Shown here: positions 21,527 to 31,785 of the stretch, piece after piece
Layout: the number at the start of each line of letters is the position of its first letter
Position numbering within the stretch: the first letter of the stretch is position 1
From: Dysidea avara
Taxonomy: Eukaryota > Porifera > Demospongiae > Dictyoceratida > Dysideidae
Assembly: GCF_963678975.1 (NCBI RefSeq)
Contig: NC_089275.1
Location: forward strand, 26,721,977-26,785,976
Direction: 5' to 3'
Length of the DNA: 64,000 nt
Position numbers and translations under genes: made by a program
Notes under the pieces: model-generated
What the model saw: only the letters and a program-made list of their open reading frames with translations
Databases searched by the model: none
Told to the model about the DNA's origin: nothing

Positions 21527-22477
21527 CTAACTAACTTCAACACAGCTGGGACAACTCCAACGTGTGTTCTTTTCCCATGCACTTTCAGGAACAGGAGAAA
21601 TGCATACATCCCCATGGTACCATTCTGAACACTTTGAACAGCATATCATTGGAGGTTGATGTGGCATGTCAGGCATTCTACAAAGGCAGTAAACACTCAC
21701 TCGTTCAGTCTTTTTAACTTTCAGGTTTTTCCTTCTTTTCCCTCTGATTGGAAACATAGAGAAACATTGTTGCTCAATACAAGATACGAGATGGTTGCGC
21801 ATTTCAGATTGGTCAAATACTAGTGTGCCAGGGTTTTCACCCAAACACAGAGCCACCGCATATGCAATGCTGAATAAACCACAATCATTACATCCAGTCT
21901 GTTTGTGAACATTAACAAAGCTCAGAGTAAATTCTGATTTACTGGTGTGCAGTAAACAGGCCACTTGTGCTTTCATTGATGGACTGCCATGACAAAACAT
22001 GCTATCAAACACCAACACATTTTCCGGCTGACTACTATCAAGGTTACTAATTGTCACCCAATGATTTCTGCTGCTATCATGTATAATTTGAATGAAACCA
22101 CTTTCAACAATAGAATAATTCATTGTCATTGCATAGCCTACATCTTGAAATTTTGCTTCAAACTGCTTGTTCAATATATATTGACTGGCATTGATGATTG
22201 CAGCATTAATCCAATTGCCTGACATTACCACAGTTTTGTCCACATCCATCAAGTGCAACTCATCAATCCAAGAATGAATGCCTTCATCTTTGGGCAGTTC
22301 TCTGTATGTGTCCAAGTCTACAGCAGGAGTCTGTTTTTTTTTGTAGGAAGACGCTGCTTTTTTTTGCCAAGTCGAATACTTTTACACAGGTTTTTGGAAG
22401 CTTCATTGACAGTTCCAACTAGACTTGACGGATTGTTGCCCAATAAGAGTGGTCCACTGTGTGGTGAGTCTTCCTCA
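21527..22477 (-). pseudogene. Ulp1/C48-type protease plus PHD finger exon (frameshifted)
   Basis: Last exon, from an acceptor at 22478 to the stop at 21527. The protease core has all three catalytic features: histidine in NHWVTISNLD, aspartate in NVLVFDSMF, and the oxyanion glutamine and cysteine in VHKQTGCNDCGLFSIAYAVA. It ends with a PHD finger: VYCLCRMPD, then MICCSKCSEWYHGDVC and WSCPSC (Cys4-His-Cys3). Known chemistry: C48 enzymes remove SUMO or other ubiquitin-like tags, and PHD fingers read histone tails. A run of nine T (22334-22342, nine A in the gene) shifts the frame between the 5' part and VDLDTYREL. This is either a true 1-2 base indel or a sequencing slip. The 262 codons after it are intact. 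Confidence 0.85.
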
Positions 22478-22799
22478 CTGTACACATGATGATCTACATG
22501 TTGGAGCACACATATTGATTATTATCATAATGATTATATTGAACATAAAACCAGTAAATAAAATTAATAGTTATTGTTGGTTGCACGGTAGTAGCTTTTG
22601 GTGCATTAGTGCCACATTGTAATGGTGAGACATAAACAAATCTATGCTAGCACCCCATTTGCTGCTTACTATATCTCAATGCTTTTCTATTTCTGCTTAA
22701 TTTGTTAGAACATGGTGATCAGATTTCTACTCTATTTAGATTCCTCTTGACAGTGTGGGTTCATGCTATTATTCTTATTCAGAATATAGCATTTTGTTT

Positions 22800-22975
22800 T
22801 AGGCCTTGTTGGGACAAAGATTTTTGGGCATTATTTGCTGTAATGTAGAGGTATTCCTCTTTCAGAGGTAAAATTGTATGGACCAGACTTGTTGGGACCA
22901 AAATCTCCGTCCCTCTATTGTGTCCTTAATTCAGAGACTTTGTTAAGAGGGGTTTCACTGTAAACCAATGCAGAT
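22800..22975. mobile_element. Possible pogo/Tigger-type MITE fragment
   Basis: Contains phrases such as TGTTGGGACC, TGTCCTTAATTCAGAG and GGTTTCACTGTA, typical of the ends of pogo-like MITEs in animals. One end only is convincing. It lies in an intron of the MULE-Ulp1 gene. Confidence 0.35.
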
Positions 22976-23041
22976 ATCATTAAATTGATTAAGTGGTCAG
23001 CTCAAGTACATCCCTTTTGTCAAACAGCTACACACACTCAC

Positions 23042-23381
23042 CTGATCTGTGACTGATACCCAAAAGATTCCTCGTCCACTCACATAAGTTATCAAATTCT
23101 GTGCTGGGGAAATTCAACACAAATTCAATGCCGTACTTATTGCAACATGAAGCAGTAATACATTTCTCTTTCATAAAACGTGCCAAAAGTTCAGTTTTCA
23201 ACAGTGGCCTTTGTTTGTAAAACTCTGAATCTCTAAACTTATCAAAATCATGGCGATCTGCTGAAGTACCTAAAACATAATTCCCAATCCTTCTTAGCTC
23301 TGGTCTACCACACTGGTTTCTAATTTGCATCCATGTATGAACATCTAGACTCAAATACATTAGGACTTCTCCTGGCTTCCT
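23042..23381 (-). CDS. MULE-gene exon, unknown segment
   Basis: 340 bp with acceptor TGTGTCTTTCAG and donor CAGATCAG|GTGAGT on the minus strand. It reads KPGEVLMYLSLDVHTWMQIR, then RRIGNYVLGTSADRHDFDKF and later KTELLARFMKEKCITASCCN. No domain is recognised. Its position between the transposase and the Ulp1 exon suggests the whole run 25962 to 21527 is one transcription unit. Confidence 0.65.
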
Positions 23382-23432
23382 CTGAAAGACACAAGTGAAT
23401 GGTAGTGGTCAACCTTACCAAGTAAATCTTAC

Positions 23433-23533
23433 CTTCTCATCCTCCAATTCCATATAAACACCATCCATTGAATAATCGATTTTATGGAATGGATTTATTT
23501 CTTCATAAAGTCGTAGTAAGTCAAGCATCGATC
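23433..23533 (-). CDS. MULE-gene exon, unknown segment
   Basis: About 101 bp between acceptor TTATGTGCAG and donor GAGAAG|GTAAGA on the minus strand. It reads SMLDLLRLYEEINPFHKIDY and then MDGVYMELEDEK. The domain is not recognised. Strong splice signals and the lack of stops support a real exon. It lies just below the intron that carries a mariner-type MITE (23598-23848). Confidence 0.6.
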
Positions 23534-23597
23534 CTGCACATAAGTACACACATGGATAATTAAAGAGTAAATAAATATGTGCCTGTGTTTTGGTATA

Positions 23598-23848
23598 TGT
23601 GACCTGGCCTGCGAAAATAGGGCATGTGGACACAAACTACACCCCATCCCTCTACAGGTCATATCTCAGAACTGAAACAGAATATTTGCATCCTGTAACT
23701 TGCATCATACTGCCAATTAAATGCTTACTAAGAGCTGAAGTTTGCATTGCCATAGCATAATGGTACAAAAAGTTATGCACGGTGAAAGTTTGAAACTGTA
23801 GGCAAAAATCATGTGCCCACATGCCCTATTATCGCAGGCCCAGTCACA
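23598..23848. mobile_element. mariner-type MITE (TA target), copy 2
   Basis: 251 bp, ends TGTGACCTGGCCTGCGAAAA and the inverse TGTGACTGGGCCTGCGATAA, flanked by TA on both sides. Sits in an intron of the MULE-Ulp1 gene. The same length and interior phrases (CATATCTCAG, TGCTTACTAAGAGCTGAA) occur in the copy at 55265-55515. Confidence 0.88.
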
Positions 23849-24048
23849 TATAGTAGTGCTTTTTTCTTATGGTTGCACATATCTTGGGAAAGCACACTTG
23901 TACAAATTTGTAAATACCTTTATCATGCTGAGCAAGGTCCTCTGTACATCCAACAGTCGTTTGTGAATCACAGTCCATGTGGCAGCCAGCCCATCTATGT
24001 CAGAAATATGCATACCCAATGATGAAAATACACAACTAAACTAAATAC

Positions 24049-24105
24049 CTTCTTCGCACTTCAACTTCTTAGATGAATTGGGTTTGGTAGCATCCTTTTT
24101 ATCAT
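24049..24105 (-). CDS. Small lysine-rich linker exon of the MULE gene
   Basis: 57 bp bounded by acceptor TATATAG and donor GTATTTAG on the minus strand, reading DDKKDATKPNSSKKLKCEE. Short and basic, so it is probably a flexible linker or nuclear-localisation segment between the transposase and the later domains. The call depends on the splice sites and on continuity with the neighbouring exons. Confidence 0.5.
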
Positions 24106-24214
24106 CTATATATAGCAAAAATTTACAAGGTAAAATAATACCAATATATGCAACAAGGAATGAGACCTTTGTTTCCATTGGTTCCTGGCTTCATCTTTGC
24201 ATCAGGTGCAGCAA

Positions 24215-25962
24215 TCACTGTATAATTACCTTCTCTGGGTCTTTTACTACCTGATTTTTTCCCTTCCTACTAATACAAGCATTCTTACGTAACTGAGTTA
24301 GGGTTACACGGGTTGTTTCCTTTGGTTCTAATGCCATGCCAATGCTCATTTTGGCTGCAATGATATGATAGCAACCCTTTTTTGCAGGACAAGTGCAAGA
24401 CTCCTTTGGATGTAACGTAACCACATAATGGTGACCTAATGAATCTGAAACTGTAAATACCTTCAACTGTGCATTATGAACTATTTCGCCATCTTCAATA
24501 AGTTTTCTAGCTCTGGCTTCCTGAGATAAGGCATTTGGCAATTCATGGTTGTTTTCGATATCTTGTTCTTCATTTGTTTCTCTGATTTCACCTTTTAGTC
24601 TAGCAACTATTTCTTCAGGCTTGTAAAACTTTAACAGGCAATATGGGTAATGATCCAAAACAATTTTTAAAGCTTGCATGGCATGAACATGGAAAGTTCC
24701 AAGGCCATTTTGTCCACGTGAGATTTCTGACAAATAGTACCCTTACAAGTAATAGAATGAAAGCATTAGGCAATCAAGTGGTAGGTCATGCCAACCTTCC
24801 AGGGATTGAAGGACATGATTCAACCCTTCAGACTGGTTATTTGTTACGCCACTATAAGGATTATACAATCCAACCTGTTCCAATTCCCATCTTCCAACAG
24901 ACATAACATCTGCATTGATATATGTATTGTAATACTCAGCATATGGAGCACTCCATGTCTGCATCATCTTATTTAACTCTGCTTGGTATTCACTTAAAGA
25001 AGGTTTGTGAAACAGCTTTCTTAAGCCACTGATATACACATCAACATCTTCAGAGGGGGCACCACGTTTTTGCAACCATCTTCTTACATCTCTCAACAAG
25101 TGATTCCAGCATCTCAGCCATTTTAGGTTAGGTAATACCTTCTGTATTGATGCAACGATTCCCTTCTCATCATCAGTTACTATTGGCTTTCTTGTCTTCT
25201 GTAAAGTTGGTACAAGCAGAGTACATTGTTTAAAGAACGTTTCGTGATATTCGCGCTCATGAATTAAAAAGGCTGCAGGTACCACTGGGCACTCAACAAA
25301 CAGTGTGTGCCGAAAAGTCAAAACAGAGACATAAAAATCACCTAAATTAAAAGTAGTGTCATATGACAATAGCTGCGGAGACACAGATTCAAGGGTAAGA
25401 ACCCGATCGAATTCTTCCATGACTTCTTTATGACAACAAATACACAGCAAATCTGGATGAGTTTCTATCTTGTGCACAAACTCAGGTAAATCAATTGCCA
25501 TTGCATGAACATTATACAATGAGTCACGAGATATCTTTTGTTGGCTTAAAATTTTGTTCCGAAGGTTTTCTACTTGCTGGTAGTGTTTAGGCTCAAATAC
25601 TGGTTGGTGAGAGAGTGCGTGATCAGTCACAACGCTTTTCCGATACACTTGTTTTGCAGTTGCTGTCTTGCAATCAATCTTTATCTTTTCAATAGTTGAG
25701 GGGCAGGTACGTACGAATACTTGGTTTGTATTTTTCTTCTTATTGCAATGGGAAAATGGAACAAACGATTTCTCATCTCCAAGGTAGTGAAATAGTACTA
25801 AACCATTGAATGGTAGTAATTCATAAGCATGCTTTTGGAAATCAGAACAAGGGCCCTTAGGCGAATCAGAAACAAAATATGTCTTTCTTAAAAATGGATC
25901 TTTTGCTGGAAGTTTTGCAACTTTGTTGTTAATCCAACGATACTGATCACACTCCCAGTCAT
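24215..25962 (-). pseudogene. MULE transposase with SWIM zinc finger (one nonsense codon)
   Basis: The exon begins after an acceptor (TTTATAG before ATGACTGGGAGTG, end at 25962) and runs downwards. It contains the Mutator-type DDE transposase core: LLSYDTTFNLGDFYVSVLTF (first D), KPIVTDDEKGIV (second D), LRCWNHLLRDV (the C-x2-H signature), and VTNNQSEGLNHVLQSL (the E). An in-frame TAA at 24743-24745 interrupts the pattern YYL-stop-GYYLSEISRGQNGLG, where the family has glutamine, so a CAA-to-TAA change is likely. Downstream in the same frame is a SWIM finger, ESCTCPAKKGCYHIIAAK (C-x-C...C-x-H). DDE chemistry cuts and joins transposon ends in the nucleus. The donor at the low-coordinate end is unresolved (near 24225-24260), and no 5' exon or TIR was found. 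Confidence 0.85.
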
Positions 25963-26099
25963 CTATAAATAATATGGAGGAAACAAGATAACATTTTGCT
26001 ACGTAAAAAGAGTATAAATTCATCATTAATCAAACAAACTCTTTAACATAAACTGTGCATACAAGTGTACTGCTTTAGTTTACTAAAGTTAGACATAGC

Positions 26100-26300
26100 T
26101 TAAAATACAACACAATGTTACTGATGGCCAAGCACTGAACTTAAAGTTGGCAAACTCCAATTTGGGCTGCTTACCAGCCCAACCAGTTGCAAGGCTAGAG
26201 GCTAATGACACTCCACACAGCCACCATTTTATGTCACAAAAGCTGACTGACCAGTGGCATGTGTCTTTTAGGGTTCAGAAGATTATCTGCACTGTACACC
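26100..26300. repeat. Dispersed repeat, copy 1
   Basis: The region from CAGTTGCAAGGCTAGAGGC through CACCATTTTATG and ACCAGTGG to GGGTTCAGAAG is matched at 52980-53110 (AGTTGCAAGCCTAGAGGCC, CACCTTTTTATG, ACCAGTGG). Non-coding, boundaries uncertain. Confidence 0.55.
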
Positions 26301-26323
26301 TTGCAGTAATATCATGTTGACTG

Positions 26324-26950
26324 TAGGGCTGGGAGATTAAATTGATTATGGGCTTAATCGTGATTGTTTCTGAACATCGTGATGTTGATATGTGATTTAG
26401 AATAATCGTGATATTGTGACATCACATGAAAATGTGCTGATAAAGTTAAAAACAGTGGCACATGTTGTTGTCAAACTGGAAAGCAAGCCTACACTATGAG
26501 ACAGTTCATTATAAAATTTCTACCCATTTGTATTTACAGTGTAATGTTGTGTTTTGTATTGACTATGGCTTTAATCATACTGATTAGTAGCAAACTTGTT
26601 TTGTTAAAGTACATTATTGATTATTGTTTTGCACGATATACTTAAATTACACATGTGAAGTTATGCAGTACAGCTCAGCTACAAGGTAAAGTCCATTCGC
26701 GTCCCAGACGTGTCTCGCACACGTCCGAGGGGGGCGTGTCCCTTTGAGAAATAGCGCTGTGCAACCTTACCGCAAGAATCCATGCTGTTTGCTTGCGTCT
26801 CGAACTCGTTTCGAACGCGTTTCAAACGCATCCAGACGTTACCTTGTAGCTGAGCTGTACTGTAACATCGTGATTGTTATCACATGCAATCGTGATATGT
26901 TGCATCTGACAATCATGAAGGTAGCAAAATTCCATAATTCCTCAGCCCTA
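26324..26950. mobile_element. hAT-like element with nested palindrome
   Basis: Starts TAGGGCTGGGAGATTAAATT and ends with CTCAGCCCTA (the inverse of TAGGGCTGAG). Flanks GTTGACTG (26316-26323) and GTTGATTG (26951-26958) match in seven of eight bases, consistent with an 8-bp hAT duplication. Interior words such as ATCGTGATATTG are typical of this widespread MITE type. A second element (26666-26862) is inserted in it. Confidence 0.72.
26666..26862. mobile_element. 197-bp palindromic element
   Basis: CAGTACAGCTCAGCTACAAG and its exact inverse bound the unit, with a perfect 24-bp inverted repeat. The centre is CpG-rich compared with its surroundings (ACGTGTCTCGCACACGTCC). It is nested in the hAT-like element at 26324-26950. 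No clear target duplication. Confidence 0.7.
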
Positions 26951-26958
26951 GTTGATTG

Positions 26959-27350
26959 TCATCTTTTTCGACAAGTATATCAAGGTATAAATTTTCTGTA
27001 TCACATTTAGATACCACAAAAATCAATGAAGTGTATGCATTGCTATAACTAGATAAAACCTCATGATTCACTATCTTGAGTTGCAATTGCTAAGTATAGA
27101 GATCGGCTGTACAATATTATAGCTGTGTCCTTCATGATTGAACAAGGCCAATAATAATAAAGTGGTTGAAACACCCTTTGATCAAATATAAACTATATTG
27201 CTCAGTAATCAATTATATCAACCACACCCCTTATTGGTAGCTCACTACAAACATCTTGAGAACATGCCCTTTAAATTATTGATGCAGCCTACTGTATAAT
27301 AAGTACCCATCCTAGTGCAACAGCCACTGTATTCTACAAGATAATAGCAA
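26959..27350. other. Non-coding spacer
   Basis: Unremarkable AT-rich sequence between the hAT-like element and the first satellite carrier; nothing recognised. Confidence 0.4.
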
Positions 27351-27676
27351 TCTAATCCAAAACAACCAAGCTGTAAAAAAAGAGTGCGGCCCTGAGAAAG
27401 GCTATGGTGAAAAAAGATGTGAAATCCAAGGTGGCGGCCAAGAAATGGCTGTGATGGTAGGTTAATGGTAAAACTTTTAATAACAACAATTCAGGTGAAT
27501 TTGGTGCCGCTTGGTCTTGGCACAAAATTCACCTGAATTGTCGTTATTAAAATTTTTACCATTAACCTACCATCACAGCCATTTCTTGGCCGCCACCTTG
27601 GATTTCACATCTTTTTTCACCATAGCCTTTCTCAGGGCCGCACTCTTTTTTTACAGCTTGGCTGTTTTGGATTAGA
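27351..27676. repeat. 326-bp near-perfect palindrome (copy A)
   Basis: The outer arms TCTAATCCAAAAC / GTTTTGGATTAGA meet at a central GCTTGGTC. Arms of about 159 bp with very few mismatches. The same palindrome starts copy B (41929-42250). Half of it remains in copy C. Confidence 0.92.
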
Positions 27677-27784
27677 TTTCACTTCTTTTTGTATTTGTAT
27701 ACCCCAAAGCCGGCCAAAGCCGGCGGCTTTAGGGCTTTCTAACTTGTCATTTTTTCTTTACTACAGGAAGAAGAAAAGATGAAG

Positions 27785-30095
27785 CAGGGTGATTTCTTTG
27801 TAGCTAACCTCTCTGCAAGGTGATCCTTCTAGCTGATCTCTCTACCGGATGACTTGTTTGTAGCTGAACTCTCTACAGGGTGATTTTTTATAGCTGAACT
27901 CTCTACAAGGTGACTTCTTCTGGCTGATCTTTCTACAGGGTGATTTGTTTGTAGCTGAATTCTCTACAGGGCGATTTGTTAGCAGCTAAACTGCTACAAT
28001 GTAACTTCTTCTAGCTGAACTCTCTATGGGTGGCTTGTTTCTGGCTGATCTCTCTACAGGGTGACTTGTTCCTAGCTGAACTCTCTACAGGGTGATTTGT
28101 TTGTAGCTGAACTCTCTACAAGGTAACTTCTTCTAGCTGATCTTTCTACAAGGTGATTTGTCTGTAGCTGAATTCTCTACAGGGAAATTTGTTTGCAGCT
28201 GAACTCTCTACATGGTAGTTTCTTTGTAGCTGAACTCTCTACAATGTGACTTCTTCTAGCTGAACTCTCTACAGGGTGACTTGTTTCTAACTGATCTCTC
28301 TACAGTGTAACTTGTTTCTAGCTGAACTCTCTACAGGGTGATTTGTTTGTAGCTGAATTCTCTACAATGTAACTTCTTCTGGCTGAACTCTCTACAGGGT
28401 GACTTGTTTGTAGTTGAACCCTCTACAGGGTGATTTGTTTGTAGCTGAACTCTCTACAAGGTAACTTCTTCTAGCTGATCTTTCTACAGGGTGATTTGTT
28501 TGTCTCTACAGGGCAATTTGTTTGCAGCTGAACTCTCTACATGGTAGTTTCTTTGTAGCTGAATTCTCTACAATATAACTTCTTCTAGCTGAACTCTCTA
28601 CAGGGTGACTTGTTTGTAGTTGAACCCTCTACAGGGTGATTTGTTTGTAGCTGAACTCTCTACAAGGTAACTTCTTCTAGCTGATATTTCTACAGGGTGA
28701 TTTGTTTGTCTCTACAGGGCAATTTGTTTGCAGCTGAACTCTCTACATGGTAGTTTCTTTGTAGCTGAACTCTCTACAATGTAACTTCTTCTAGCTGAAC
28801 TCTCTACAGGGTGACTTGTTTCTAGCTGAACTCTCTACAGGGTGATTTGTTTGTAGCTGAACTCTCTACAAGGTAACTAGTTCTAGCTGATCTTTCTACA
28901 ACGTGATTTGTCTGTAGCTGAATTCTCTACAGGGCAATTTGTTTGCTGCTGAACTCTCTACATGGTAGTTTCTTTGCAGCTGAACTCTCTACAATGTAAC
29001 TTCTTCTTGTTGAACTCTCTACAGGGTGACTTGTTTCTAGCTGAACCCTCTATAGGGTGATTTGTTTGTTGCTAAATTCTCTACAAGGTAACTTGTTCTA
29101 GCTGATCTTTCTACAGGGTGATTTGTTTGTCTCTACAGGGCAATTTGTTTGCAGCTGAACTCTCTACATGGTAGTTTCTTTGTAGCTGAACTCTCTACAA
29201 TATAACTTCTTCTAGCTGAACTCTCTACAGGTGACTTGTTTCTAGCTGATCTCTTTACAGTGTGACTTGTTTCTAGCTGAACTCTCTACAGGGTGATTTG
29301 TTTGTAGCTGAACTCTCTACAAGGTAACTTCTTCTAGCTGATCTTTCTACAGGGTGATTTGTTTGTAGCTGAATTCTCTACAGGGCGATTTGTTTGCAGC
29401 TGAACTCTCTACATGGTAGTTTCTTTGTAACTGAACTCTCTACAATGTAACTTCTTCTAGCTGAACTCTCTACAGGATGACTTCTTTCTAGCTGATCTCT
29501 GTACAGGGTGACTTGTTCCTAGCTGAACTCTCTACAGGTGATTTGTTTGCAGCTGAACTCTCTTACATGGTGGTTTCTTTGTAGCTGAACTCTCTACAAA
29601 GTGACTTCTTCTAGCTGATCTATCTACAGGATGACTTGTTTGTAACTGAACTCTCTACAGTGTGATCTGTTCATAGCGGAACTTTCTACTGGGTGATTTG
29701 TTTGCAGCTAAACTCTTCGCATGATTGTTTCTTCGTAACTGAACTCTCTACAAGGTAACTACTTCTAGCTGATCTCTCTACAGGATGACTTGTTTCTAAC
29801 TGAACTCTCTACAGTGTGATCTGTTCATAGCGGAACTTCTACTGGGTGATTTGTTTGTAGCTAAACTCTTTGCATGATTGTTTCTTTGTAACTGAACTCT
29901 CTACAAGGTAACTTCTTCTAGCTGATCTCTCTACAGGGCAATTTGTTTGTAGCTGAATTCTCTACAGGGTGATTTATTTCTCTACATGATGGCTTCTTTG
30001 TAGCTGAACTCTCTATTAGGTACCTTCTTCTAGCTGATCTGACTACAGGGTGACTTGTTTGTAGCTGAATTCCCTACAGAATAACTTGCAATGTA
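27785..30095 (+). repeat. ~31-bp minisatellite array (copy A)
   Basis: Degenerate tandem units of the type GTAGCTGAACTCTCTACAGG followed by GTGATTTGTTT. Units are about 28-36 bp and vary mainly in the spacer (GTGATTTGTTT, GTAACTTCTTC, GTAGTTTCTTT). A higher-order pattern is visible: the phrase TTTGTTTGTCTCTACAGGGC recurs near 28493, 28697 and 29116. Each unit contains TGTAG...CTACA, a small potential stem. Confidence 0.93.
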
Positions 30096-30927
30096 ATATA
30101 ACTGAATAAATTATACATGCAGCTGAATGCTTTATTAGGGTGACTGTTCTATTAGAGTATCTCGATCTCGCATTTGCTGCACGTAGTTGCCTTTCAAATC
30201 ATAACTCAGTGATTTGTAATCCGATTCTTCTGTACTATTGCAAGAACTTTCTATGATGATTATTCCAGCTATATACTGATTTTCAGCTCGTTGCTCTAAG
30301 CGGTTTGCCTGGTAGACACGAAAACTAATAGTTTTTTTATTCATAAAAATCGATCGCGTAATTTTGACACAGGTTGGGTTTTGTATCATATCTCCATGGT
30401 CTTTATCCCGATTCCTTTCAAACCACAAAAAGGCACTCCTACGATGGTTGTTCCATCTACATATCAATTTCAACTGATTCCTCCAAGGGGTTTACCCTGT
30501 AGGCGTGACAGACCTTTGACCTTATTTTACGCAAATAATCGGTCATAACTCCGTGAATGTTCATCGGATTCCTACCAAAGTTGGTACAGAGATCCGCCTT
30601 AATGAGTTCTTTACGTGTGTCAATTTCAGCCCAATCCGAGCACGCATTCGTGCTTTATGGCGAATTTTGCGAACTGTGCGAAATGAAGAAGAAAAAAACG
30701 AAAATTAAAACGAAATTTTGTTCGCTCGTATCTCGGAAATGGCTGGAGCGATTTTCTTCAAATTTGGTATGCAGACTCCCCTATCTGGGCGGCACGTCTC
30801 TAGCAAATTTGGTTCCAATCGGATAAGGAATCACAGAGCTACATAGGTGTGAAAATTGCGTTTTCTTTCTTCCTGTTAATATACTCACGGTTTCTTGGGC
30901 TGCACGACACACTATCGTGTGTCTTGA
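30096..30927 (+). repeat. 3' tail and terminal hairpin (copy A)
   Basis: Conserved unique tail shared with 47565-48405 and, inverted, 53698-54535. Starts with GTGACTGTTCTATTAGAGTA and contains an A-rich GAAGAAGAAAAAAACG tract and ATCTCGGAAATGGCT. It ends in an 18-bp hairpin. Short frames inside it (30135-30473, 30557-30826) are not conserved as proteins between copies. Confidence 0.85.
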
Positions 30928-31086
30928 TGTAGTGAAACCTTTTCACCTCTGCAATCCAGAATACCTCCATAGCCTGACATTAATTCTTTAATGTACATAA
31001 CTAACATAAGACTTATCCTATAGAGTTGTACCAAGTAAAGGCCAATTAATATTAGCTGTTTTTTTACCATAATAAAAAATCAGTTG

Positions 31087-31776
31087 GGGAAAGGAGATTC
31101 AGCGGAATAGCGGAAAGTGCGGAATTGGCGGAAACAGTGGGATTTTGAATTTAACATCTTTCACACACTAACACCTCTATATCGGACCCAGCTAGTTACT
31201 CCATACTGTACTAGCTAAAATATGTACGACTCACCAAATTTAAAGCGCACTTCCAATTTGGAGTGCCAGATCTGTTTTTCGTCAACCAACACAGGAGGAA
31301 CAGTTACCTGCTATCTGTTCTGCATACCTTCAGCTCCATAGTCTCATCCACCAGTCATCTCACACCTTACCAGTTACCACATCAATGATATATAGTCTTC
31401 CAAAGTTCTGCACGGCACTTATTAATTGGAAATTACAAGCGCCTACAGTACCATGATATGCGCCATGCAGTCGTGCAGTCTAGCCACGGCAGACAACAAT
31501 ATGGCATGGTAAGGTGTGAGATGAATGATGGATGAGACTATGGAACTGAAGGTATACAGAACAGATGTAGCAGGCGACCGTTCCCCTTGTGTTGGTTGAC
31601 GAAAACCAGATCTGGTGCTCCAAATTGGAAGTGCGCTTTAAATTTGGTGAGTCATGCATATTTTAGCTAGTACAGTACAGAGTAGCTAGCTGGGTCCGAT
31701 ATAGAGGTGTTAGTGTGTGAACGATGTTAAATTCAAAATCCCACTGTTTCCGCCATTCCGTTGAATCTCCTTTCCC
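31087..31776. mobile_element. Fold-back (MULE-like) element, 690 bp
   Basis: Arms of ~290 bp (31087-31375 and 31500-31776) are close inverted copies, starting GGGAAAGGAGATTC. A perfect 9-bp duplication AATCAGTTG flanks it (31078-31086, 31777-31785). The 125-bp centre holds GCACGGCAC/GTCGTGCAG-type short repeats. Non-coding. The 9-bp duplication fits Mutator-type integration, and a MULE gene lies 5 kb away. Confidence 0.88.
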
Positions 31777-31785
31777 AATCAGTTG

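Larger units (their letters stand above)
27351..30927 (+). mobile_element. Helitron-like satellite carrier, copy A (complete)
   Basis: Order: a 326-bp palindrome starting TCTAATC (27351-27676), a short GGCTTT-rich link, a 2.3-kb minisatellite array (27785-30095), a ~0.8-kb unique tail, and an 18-bp terminal hairpin GACACACTATCGTGTGTC followed by TTGA. Comparison with copies B and C fixes both ends: homology starts at TC after an A and stops after TTGA before a T. There is no target duplication. TC at the 5' end, a 3' hairpin and A^T insertion are the known Helitron pattern, although the canonical CTRR terminus is replaced by CTTGA. No Rep/helicase is encoded, so it is non-autonomous. Confidence 0.72.

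Noticed and set aside
27785..30095. CRISPR-like regular repeats
   Set aside because: The units are contiguous and degenerate over their entire length, without unique spacers of constant size, in a eukaryotic context. They are a minisatellite.
30135..30826. Open frames in the satellite-carrier tail (also 47832-48383 and 53786-54169)
   Set aside because: The tails are homologous between copies, but frames, starts and lengths are not conserved, so they are not protein genes.
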